From IMG/VR virus record IMGVR_UViG_3300033143_000746, positions 1-31,978 of that record: 31,978 bases of DNA, one strand, 5' to 3'. Made by a program: the position numbers and the translations under genes. The DNA comes from a virus. This document shows, piece after piece, positions 26,075 through 31,978 of this stretch (position 1 is the first letter of the stretch; each line of letters starts with the position of its first letter). The notes under the pieces were generated by a model, which worked only from the letters and a program-made list of their open reading frames with translations, did not search any database and had not been told where the DNA came from.

Positions 26075-27840
26075 TACGCAAGTTTCTCAACTGTTGCTAC
26101 ATTATCTCCCAATAACATAATATTATTTGTAGTAAGCTGGACATTGTTATCTGTAGGAGTTGCTTCTATAACTATTTCTTGATTATTAGTTTGTGTCTTA
26201 AATACAGCACCAATCAAATCAATAATTCCATTTACATAATCTACTAGTCCTATAGAGTTACCGTTCAAAACGCCATCCTTATAGAAATGTATCTTACCTA
26301 GAGAGTCATCTCTTATTTCCCATGTTGTTACTAGATCTGGATCAATCCATACATTACTTTGAATTGTCCCTGCATTGATAGCAGCGTTATACTGTAGATT
26401 AGCATTTGTACTAGCTAAAGATACAGGAGTAATCTTCTTAGAAAGAGTGATTGTAGTATTATTTCCCACAATAGATTCATCTATACTATCAATAAATGAA
26501 GTTAACTTAGAGAATCTAAAATCAGTACTGAATAGACTTACGCTATCACTGAAATATGTTGTGATGCCATTTATTACTAAAGTAGTCAACTCACCAATTT
26601 TTAATATTGTCTTTTCATCATTATATGTCACTAATGTAGTTACATTGATATAGGTATACTCAGCATCTACAATCTCAGGAGTAATACCAATAGCAGAGTA
26701 TCTTGTTAAGATGCTATCAGTGATTTCTTGTTTAGTAGCTGGAGATATGGTTAATCCATATATAGGTTTAACAGCTATGAATACTTTACCGTATTGTGGT
26801 GGTATATTATCTTCACCACCCCAAACATTTAAACTTGCAATAGCAGGATACTTATTTAATAATAGAGCACGATAATCAGAAATTGTAATTGCACGTTCTT
26901 GAGTTGTATTCACTAAGGGAGCATTAAATTTAATACTATCTATACTTTCTTTCTCACCACCACCAGCTGCTTGTAGTATGGTAGTAATAGTGAAATCACC
27001 GATGTTATATGTTGCACCATCAATCACGTTATCAATTAATGTAAATACAGAAGCAGAATTTGCTAACTCACCTTTAGTAACAAGATAATTTACATCAACA
27101 GCATTGTTAACAACAATTTCTTTACCTAGATTACCATCACCAAAATAAACTTCTACGTTACCACTCTCAGCTTCTTGTATGTAATATATTTCACTATCAC
27201 CATCAATACCTGCAATAGCGGTAGAACGAGCATAATTAGTTGAGTTAGTTGTTTGTGCAGTTAATCTAATGTTTACATTAAAGAAACTTTCATTTGCATC
27301 AACATCTTCTTGAATTAATACAAATCTTTGATAAGGATCACTTGATTTAATAAATGTTTGTGTTCTGAATACACCTTGATTGATAATGATATCAGCTTCA
27401 TATGTGCCTATAGTATCAAGATCATCTAATTGTACATCATCCGTTGTTACAAAGGTAAATGAAGAATTATCTACAGAAGAGGTAAAACGTATTCCCTTTG
27501 GTACTGTGATGATACCACCCGTACCACCATTAGGATCTACAGTAGGAGTAATAGAAAGATTAATAGTTGCAATAGCAGAGCTTATTTGTCTTGGAAAATA
27601 GTTTATATCTTTAACACGAGCAACAACATTGCTTCTTATCTGAGCTGAATCTAAGAAAGCTTCTGACATAACCATATTAGCGGTAAGACCATTGTAATGT
27701 GTTACGTATGCTAAAGCATCTATCAACACATTGAGGCCACTCCCTTCAAAATTATAATCAGAGAACTCACTCTGTTCACCCATGAATGTTTTTATATCTT
27801 CTTTAATGGATTCAAAATCTAAATTGATTTCGGCTGGCAT
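26074..27840 (-). CDS. 6: Baseplate wedge subunit gp6 (baseplate J family)
   Basis: The 588-residue protein opens with a DFESIKEDIKTFM helix, then SDYNFEGSGLNVLIDALAY and AFLDSAQIRSNVVARVKDI, the standard N-terminus of T4 gp6 and baseplate-J proteins. A later segment (AITISDYRALLLNKYPAIASLNVWGGED) is the other conserved family block. T4 gp6 is 660 residues. gp6 dimers form the inner ring of the baseplate that rearranges during contraction. It follows gp25 after a single base with an AAGG ribosome site, and its stop overlaps the next start as TAATG. Length and conserved blocks look complete. Confidence 0.92.
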   Translation of the reverse strand: MPAEINLDFESIKEDIKTFMGEQSEFSDYNFEGSGLNVLIDALAYVTHYNGLTANMVMSEAFLDSAQIRSNVVARVKDINYFPRQISSAIATINLSITPTVDPNGGTGGIITVPKGIRFTSSVDNSSFTFVTTDDVQLDDLDTIGTYEADIIINQGVFRTQTFIKSSDPYQRFVLIQEDVDANESFFNVNIRLTAQTTNSTNYARSTAIAGIDGDSEIYYIQEAESGNVEVYFGDGNLGKEIVVNNAVDVNYLVTKGELANSASVFTLIDNVIDGATYNIGDFTITTILQAAGGGEKESIDSIKFNAPLVNTTQERAITISDYRALLLNKYPAIASLNVWGGEDNIPPQYGKVFIAVKPIYGLTISPATKQEITDSILTRYSAIGITPEIVDAEYTYINVTTLVTYNDEKTILKIGELTTLVINGITTYFSDSVSLFSTDFRFSKLTSFIDSIDESIVGNNTTITLSKKITPVSLASTNANLQYNAAINAGTIQSNVWIDPDLVTTWEIRDDSLGKIHFYKDGVLNGNSIGLVDYVNGIIDLIGAVFKTQTNNQEIVIEATPTDNNVQLTTNNIMLLGDNVATVEKLA

Positions 27841-27841
27841 A

Positions 27842-28237
27842 TTAGTTTACCTTACGTAATATGAACGATATAACACTCAAGTTTATATTGTTCAGAATTT
27901 TAAAAATTAATTTTATATCATATCTAGCATCATCATAATCAGCAACCACTCGAATTTCTTCTACTGTTATTCTAGGTTCATACTTATCTAATACTTCTTT
28001 GATTGCTTCTCTAAGTTCTATTACAACATCAACACCCATTGGTTCAAACAATAAACGTCCTACACCAGAACCCTTCCAAGGTTGCATAGGACTCTCGTAA
28101 TATTCCATACTCAATAGTAGTTCTACTGATTGCTTTATAGAATTCTCATCAACAACCTTGACTATATCGTTAGAAAGTGGGTGATTATTAAAATCTAGTG
28201 ATATATCGGTATAAGTATTTTTTGTTTTAATTGCCAT
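27842..28237 (-). CDS. 25: Baseplate wedge subunit gp25
   Basis: The 131-residue length equals T4 gp25 (132). The family signature is clear: DISLDFNNHPLSNDIVKV at the start, ENSIKQSVELLLSMEYYESP in the middle, then GRLLFEPMG and a KYEPRITVEEI motif near residue 90. gp25 is the conserved core wedge protein that binds gp6 and gp53 and initiates sheath assembly; homologues occur in R-type pyocins and type VI secretion (TssE). The start is preceded by AGAAG at a normal distance. A GATAAATA octamer also lies only 6 bases upstream of this ATG, too close for a promoter serving this gene. gp6 follows after one base. Confidence 0.93.
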   Translation of the reverse strand: MAIKTKNTYTDISLDFNNHPLSNDIVKVVDENSIKQSVELLLSMEYYESPMQPWKGSGVGRLLFEPMGVDVVIELREAIKEVLDKYEPRITVEEIRVVADYDDARYDIKLIFKILNNINLSVISFILRKVN

Positions 28238-28249
28238 ATCTTCTATTTA

Positions 28250-28537
28250 TCATCCTGCAAATACATTAGAAGAACCTTCCGCGCAAACAGAGCCACAAGC
28301 AACCGCATCACCTATCCTTGCTAATGCTTTTCCATTCACGAATACAGTAGGGCTACCACTAGCTAATACGCTATCATGGCAACTAGGTACAGGATTACAA
28401 TGAGTAACCCAATGGTCGCCTTCTCTATGAGCACCAATACCATTAATAAATACATCAGAGCTTCCACTATCACATACTCTAGGTGGAAAAGATCCATGCC
28501 CTGAGCATATATCACCTATTCTAACTGTTGCTGGCAT
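28250..28537 (-). CDS. 5.4: PAAR-repeat spike tip protein (gp5.4 type)
   Basis: The frame is open back to 28588, but I set the start at the ATG at 28537. It gives the canonical PAAR beginning MPATVRIGD, overlaps the upstream stop by one base, and has a strong GGGGAG ribosome site 8 bases upstream. The longer version would overlap the upstream gene by 52 bases. The product is 95 residues, close to T4 gp5.4 (97). It has two PAAR-like units: GDICSGHGSFPPR with VFINGIGAHREGD, then SPTVFVNGKALARIGD. His14, His42, His46 and Cys81 are candidate metal ligands. PAAR proteins form the sharp metal-bound cone on the beta-helix needle and are the first part to contact the membrane. Confidence 0.9.
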   Translation of the reverse strand: MPATVRIGDICSGHGSFPPRVCDSGSSDVFINGIGAHREGDHWVTHCNPVPSCHDSVLASGSPTVFVNGKALARIGDAVACGSVCAEGSSNVFAG

Positions 28538-29013
28538 TAGTATAATCTCCCCATTAGTTCTAATATATTTGCTTTGTGAACATCCCAACTATTATTAATA
28601 GTTAGTGTGTATGTATTTTCCTCTGACTCTAATAATAAATCACCAACACCAAAAAATTCTGCTTTAATTATAATCGTAGCATCTCTAGATATAGTCTGGT
28701 CAGGCTTCCATTGATAAACATCATCACCAATCGAAATGTCCAATGGTTCAATTGTCTCTTTAGGTACTGTTCCATTTTCCATGTATAATATAGGAGACCC
28801 GTCAGTAAATTCCGATAAAGAGTTTCCTGTTATGTAAACACCATTAGCATCAGAATTAATAATACTCGTATCTGGCATATCATGAGATATAACAGTAAAC
28901 ACACTATACGAGAAATCAACATCATCTGATGTCGCAGTTATAGTGAATAGCGTGTTGTCTGGTTTAGTTATCTCTTCTAATATTAATACTACAGGATTCC
29001 ATGTAATAGCCAT
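28537..29013 (-). CDS. Unknown baseplate-region protein (beta-rich, 158 residues)
   Basis: I do not recognise the family. The sequence is beta-rich and acidic, has no membrane segment or signal peptide, and contains repeated short strand-like stretches (TLFTITATSDDVDFSYSVF, VYQWKPDQTISRDATIIIKAEF). It begins at a TAATG overlap with the spike gene and ends at a 1-base overlap with the PAAR start. This places it in the hub/spike operon between the needle and its tip. A tail-tip accessory, an Ig-like decoration or a spike-loading factor would all fit; this is inference from position only. The C-terminal WDVHKANILELMGRLY is probably helical. Confidence 0.7.
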   Translation of the reverse strand: MAITWNPVVLILEEITKPDNTLFTITATSDDVDFSYSVFTVISHDMPDTSIINSDANGVYITGNSLSEFTDGSPILYMENGTVPKETIEPLDISIGDDVYQWKPDQTISRDATIIIKAEFFGVGDLLLESEENTYTLTINNSWDVHKANILELMGRLY

Positions 29014-30050
29014 TAGTTAAGATCTACACGTCCAGCGGTCATCTTAATTGCTGGCCCACCATCAACAATGATACCACCATCAACATTAGAAATCTGAGAA
29101 CCTTGTATAGTCTCACTATCTGAACCTGTAATTGCTAATGATTTATTTGATTCAAATGTTTCTGTCACATCACCTTCAACAGTGCGTGTTAAAGAACCTT
29201 TTATTACCTCAGTCACATCACCTGTAATAACGCGGTTAACATTCTTATCAACTTGTTCTTCAACGTTACCCTTCACATATATACTTGCATCACCATCAAC
29301 AGTTATATTAATATTACCCTTGACGTGTAGATTCTTATCTTTAAGAACAATCTCAAAGTCATCACCAATAATCTTACGTACCTTAGACCCATCGGTATGT
29401 ATTTCTGTGAACGTACCAGTCCTATGATATGTGTGAAGTCTTTCAGCTCCATCAGTATCATCAACCTCTATAATATGTCCACTCTCGCTTTCTCTAACAT
29501 GATTGAAGGGATACTTAGCGTCATAAGGACTCTGGGGCTCACTCCAATAAGTTCCAACGTTAGCATGACTAACATTATTATCTAAATTATCTATTTTGTC
29601 TTGATGTATAGTATCAGTTAGTTTTTCATTACGTGCTAATCTATTTGTATCAGCTTCCCCAATGAAGTCACTCTTAGGGTATACATCATTAGGATCATTA
29701 AATCCTGTTTGACCATTAGGTTTTTTCTGTGGTATACCACCTAACGTACCAATGATGATCAAATCATTCATGAAGCGACCATCACGAGATATACCTACAA
29801 CATGAGTTCCCTCTACTATACCTGTAGGAGATTCCCCTATACCATTCATAGCTGCGCTAGTAATTGGTTGTAATGGATACGCCCAAGGTAGGTCTTCTGT
29901 AGGAATACCCTCACCTGTAGCGTCATCACCTACTTTAATATCAGTGTGTAGTCCCATGATACGAACTTGCACACGTCCTAACATCATAGGATCATGTCTG
30001 TTCTCTACTACACCATAGAAGACTGGTGCGCCTGTAATACCTGTTATCAT
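29013..30050 (-). CDS. 5: Baseplate spike protein, gp5 type, no lysozyme domain
   Basis: I place the start at the ATG at 30050. It gives an ATGA overlap with the gp27-type stop and has a GGTGG ribosome site 5-6 bases upstream; the GTG at 30059 has a weaker site. The protein is then 345 residues. Residues 1 to about 107 form the OB-fold domain (VFYGVVENRHDP, LGRVQVRIMGLH, then LPWAYPL). From about residue 205 to the end there are regular short strands (VKGNINITVDGD, VKGNVEEQV, ITGDVTEVIKGS, VEGDVTETF) typical of the trimeric beta-helix needle. T4 gp5 is 575 residues because it carries a muramidase between these parts. Here the linker is only about 100 residues with no lysozyme motif, so the spike probably pierces mechanically. 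The PAAR protein two genes downstream would cap the needle. Confidence 0.85.
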   Translation of the reverse strand: MITGITGAPVFYGVVENRHDPMMLGRVQVRIMGLHTDIKVGDDATGEGIPTEDLPWAYPLQPITSAAMNGIGESPTGIVEGTHVVGISRDGRFMNDLIIIGTLGGIPQKKPNGQTGFNDPNDVYPKSDFIGEADTNRLARNEKLTDTIHQDKIDNLDNNVSHANVGTYWSEPQSPYDAKYPFNHVRESESGHIIEVDDTDGAERLHTYHRTGTFTEIHTDGSKVRKIIGDDFEIVLKDKNLHVKGNINITVDGDASIYVKGNVEEQVDKNVNRVITGDVTEVIKGSLTRTVEGDVTETFESNKSLAITGSDSETIQGSQISNVDGGIIVDGGPAIKMTAGRVDLN

Positions 30051-31231
30051 GTATACCACCTATCAGAACTTAATTCTAATGATTGATTGTATATCCCATC
30101 AACAAAAGAATGTCTCACATTTGTAATTAAATATTTCTTAGGAAAGATAAGATGGTCATTCTTATCACTACCTAATACATTTGTTTTGTATTTGTAGTTT
30201 ACTGTTTGGCCTACTGTGATATTACTATTACCATATAGATTAACTACCACATTAAAATTATCGAAGAGTTGAGCATCACCTGAAGATTTTTGATTCCACT
30301 TCCCCGATTCACTACTATCATAGTTACCTGACATGAAAGAGAAACGGTTCAACGTAGAGTAATCTTTAACATTAGGAGAAAGCGTACCCTCATACCCATA
30401 CTCATGTGTTGTAAGTGTTTTATCTATTATATTGTGACTCACTGTAGTATTACCAAAGACACCTAACATCTGATTATCACTATTGTTAAACATAGTAGGG
30501 ATATAGGAATCAATAACAATATCTAATTTGTCTTTTGAATCCTTCTGAACAACAACACTCTTCCCTTTCTCTAACAAATCAAAAGGTTCACCATCGTCAT
30601 ATAGTCCACGTAGGTATCTAAAGTTAAATCCTACACTTGACTCATAGAAGATAAAGCCCGCATCGGTATCATCATTAGAGAAACCAGATATACTACTCTC
30701 AGCTAAATAATTGAATAGCGTCAATGGAGTCATTCTAGGAACAACTATCTTACGAGGGTATTTTGTACCATCTGATAAGATAGTATCTTTAAAGCCTAAT
30801 GTGTTTTGGTATATGTTATTAATAATATTCTCAGCATAATCATCATATGATCGACTGATCTTAAAATTCTTATCTATGAATGCAATAGGGGTTACTAAAT
30901 GAAGTGTATAGTATTGTTCTTTGCCTTGACTAATGAAATCGCTTATCTTAGCAATCACAAAGGTCTTCTCTATAGTGTGAAAGCCACCTTCTGTACTTGT
31001 GGTCATTCTAAATATAATCTTCTCACTACCCACTACATTGTATGTTTCGAGTATAGACTTATCATCCTGAAAGATAATGATACCTGTCATAGATGAAGCG
31101 GTTAGACTCTCAAACAAATCTATCTGAACCGCGTTATCCGCTATATCCAATTTTGTATTATTATGAAATACTATTGATAGCTCTATTAGATTATAGTCGC
31201 CAGGTCTTTGCCACTTATTCGTATTAGCCAT
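30047..31231 (-). CDS. Baseplate central hub protein, gp27 type
   Basis: The protein has 394 residues, almost the same as T4 gp27 (391). It starts with a hydrophobic/polar beta pattern (NLIELSIVFHNN, then VQIDLFESLTASSMTGIIIF), as seen in the first tube-like domain of gp27 and phage tail protein D relatives. A KTFVIAKISDF-like strand and a helix with YAENIINNIYQNTLGF follow, then a C-terminal LITNVRHSFVDGIYNQSLEL stretch typical of hub proteins. gp27 forms a trimeric ring that joins the tail tube to the gp5 spike. The gene lies directly upstream of the gp5-type spike gene and overlaps it by 4 bases (ATGA). The family call is from recalled sequence pattern and position. Confidence 0.75.
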   Translation of the reverse strand: MANTNKWQRPGDYNLIELSIVFHNNTKLDIADNAVQIDLFESLTASSMTGIIIFQDDKSILETYNVVGSEKIIFRMTTSTEGGFHTIEKTFVIAKISDFISQGKEQYYTLHLVTPIAFIDKNFKISRSYDDYAENIINNIYQNTLGFKDTILSDGTKYPRKIVVPRMTPLTLFNYLAESSISGFSNDDTDAGFIFYESSVGFNFRYLRGLYDDGEPFDLLEKGKSVVVQKDSKDKLDIVIDSYIPTMFNNSDNQMLGVFGNTTVSHNIIDKTLTTHEYGYEGTLSPNVKDYSTLNRFSFMSGNYDSSESGKWNQKSSGDAQLFDNFNVVVNLYGNSNITVGQTVNYKYKTNVLGSDKNDHLIFPKKYLITNVRHSFVDGIYNQSLELSSDRWYT

Positions 31232-31697
31232 TTACAGTACTCTCGAACTCATTGATTAACTGATATAGATACTCAGGACGTAAAATCTTAATCTCACGTT
31301 TAGCATTATTCAATCGTTCCTCATACTCTCTATTGGATATGGTAACGTCATCACCATTATCAAGCTCATTAATAACATACCCATCACCATCTTCATAATG
31401 ATGTACACCATCAGGATCATCATATAAATCATTAATATATAAATCCATCTCTACATCATTTCTAAACCATTCATCCAAAGGATCAGTAATATCATTCATT
31501 AGTAACACAACCCAATGATAGGTCACCTCACCATATATTCTATAGGATACATCTTCTGGCTTCTCACTCTCACTTAAACGATACAACTCATAGGTATTAA
31601 CACTCTGTCTTACTAAGTCATTAATCTTATAGCGAATAGACAAATCAGGAATGATAACATCGTTATACTCTATCTTAGGAAACTTTTCAAAATACAT
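31224..31697 (-). CDS. 53: Baseplate wedge subunit, gp53 type
   Basis: The 157-residue protein opens with MYFEKFPKIEYN and continues into a DLSIRYKINDLVRQSVNTY-like stretch, the usual N-terminus of T4 gp53 wedge proteins. A following segment (YRIYGEVTYHWVVLLMND) matches the family's tryptophan-containing motif about the neighbouring wedge. T4 gp53 is 196 residues, so this is a short version. In T4, gp53 joins wedges into the six-fold baseplate. The gene begins at the TAATG overlap with the tube-cap gene and overlaps the gp27-type gene by 8 bases, so the three are probably translated together. The middle (about residues 85-115) is very acidic. Confidence 0.85.
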   Translation of the reverse strand: MYFEKFPKIEYNDVIIPDLSIRYKINDLVRQSVNTYELYRLSESEKPEDVSYRIYGEVTYHWVVLLMNDITDPLDEWFRNDVEMDLYINDLYDDPDGVHHYEDGDGYVINELDNGDDVTISNREYEERLNNAKREIKILRPEYLYQLINEFESTVNG

Positions 31698-31978
31698 TAT
31701 AGTTCATACTCCGCTGCTTCATACTGTGTACGCTCTAATACATCATTCTCAACAAACGATATGTTCAATGTCCATACCACAGGATGCCCACTACGAAAGG
31801 TTGTCCATACACTATCAGGACTCATGTTAGTTGTGGTAGAGGTAATGTAACATCTCTCACAACCCATTAAAGGTAATACCTTACCCTGATCAGCATAGTT
31901 CGCGCTATGTATTGCAAATTTCCAAGCCATAGGATAATCAAACACATGATCAGAGGTACTAACAGGAAGACTATATTT
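31697..31978 (-). CDS. Baseplate tail-tube cap, gp48/gp54 type (C-terminal part only)
   Basis: The frame stays open to the window edge (31978), so the gene starts outside and only its last 93 codons are present. The GTG at 31945 lies inside this open frame and is probably an ordinary valine. The visible part has a Cys pair (GCERCY) and the ending typical of T4 gp48/gp54 tail-tube-cap proteins, where a phrase like FRSGHPVVWTLNISFVE precedes a short acidic tail. In T4 these proteins sit on the central hub and start tail-tube polymerisation. The stop overlaps the next start as TAATG, and the next gene is gp53, which fits a baseplate operon. Assignment to gp48 rather than gp54 cannot be made from this fragment. 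Confidence 0.6.
   Translation of the reverse strand, partial: KYSLPVSTSDHVFDYPMAWKFAIHSANYADQGKVLPLMGCERCYITSTTTNMSPDSVWTTFRSGHPVVWTLNISFVENDVLERTQYEAAEYEL

Noticed and set aside
28244-28251. GATAAATA as a promoter for gp25
   Set aside because: It is only 6 bases from the ATG, so a transcript starting from it would lack a ribosome site.
28538-28588. N-terminal 17-residue extension of the PAAR protein
   Set aside because: It would overlap the upstream gene by 52 bases and precede the canonical MPATVRIGD start, which has a strong GGGGAG site and a 1-base overlap with the upstream stop.
30051-30059. GTG start for the spike protein
   Set aside because: The ATG at 30050 gives an ATGA overlap and a better placed GGTGG ribosome site.

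Overview
This AT-rich window comes from a contractile-tailed, T4-like bacteriophage (myovirus). Every gene I can support lies on the minus strand, so transcription runs from position 31978 down to 1. Genes are tightly packed: many overlap by 1 base (TAATG) or 4 bases (ATGA), and no gap exceeds about 90 bases. No tRNA, rRNA, CRISPR array, integrase or insertion sequence is visible. The host cannot be named. The family set (gp25, gp6, gp53 and gp8 types, a DUF4815-type structural protein, several LamG or beta-helix adhesins) resembles marine T4-like phages, and this is an inference.

Region 31978-21846 is a baseplate module in near-T4 order: the C-terminal part of a gp48/gp54-type tube cap, gp53, gp27-type hub, gp5-type spike without lysozyme, an unknown 158-residue protein, a PAAR tip, gp25, gp6, a 1103-residue protein in the gp7 position with lectin-like C-terminal domains, and gp8.

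Region 21830-12304 holds a 1688-residue DUF4815-type structural protein with a CBM5/12-like insertion, a small coiled-coil protein, a 522-residue tail-fibre protein, two unknown proteins and a six-repeat Kelch-like candidate adhesin with a small partner. Region 12269-9797 is an unusual non-structural block: a DUF1617-like protein, a two-helix membrane protein, a LapG-like (BTLCP) cysteine peptidase, a membrane-anchored coiled-coil protein that could be a holin, a stand-alone response-regulator receiver and a small unknown protein.

Region 9790-1 returns to host-facing virion proteins: two small structural proteins, a 706-residue protein with an embedded PhoD-like metallophosphatase, a 151-residue unknown, a 1970-residue multidomain adhesin or fibre with about 23 short acidic repeats, a 95-residue unknown and the first 23 codons of another gene. 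Several start codons have a TATAAATA or GATAAATA octamer 33-41 bases upstream, like the T4 late promoter. The most unusual points are the LapG-like peptidase beside a receiver domain and membrane proteins, the PhoD-like phosphatase in a virion protein, and the recombination-prone repeats of the giant adhesin.
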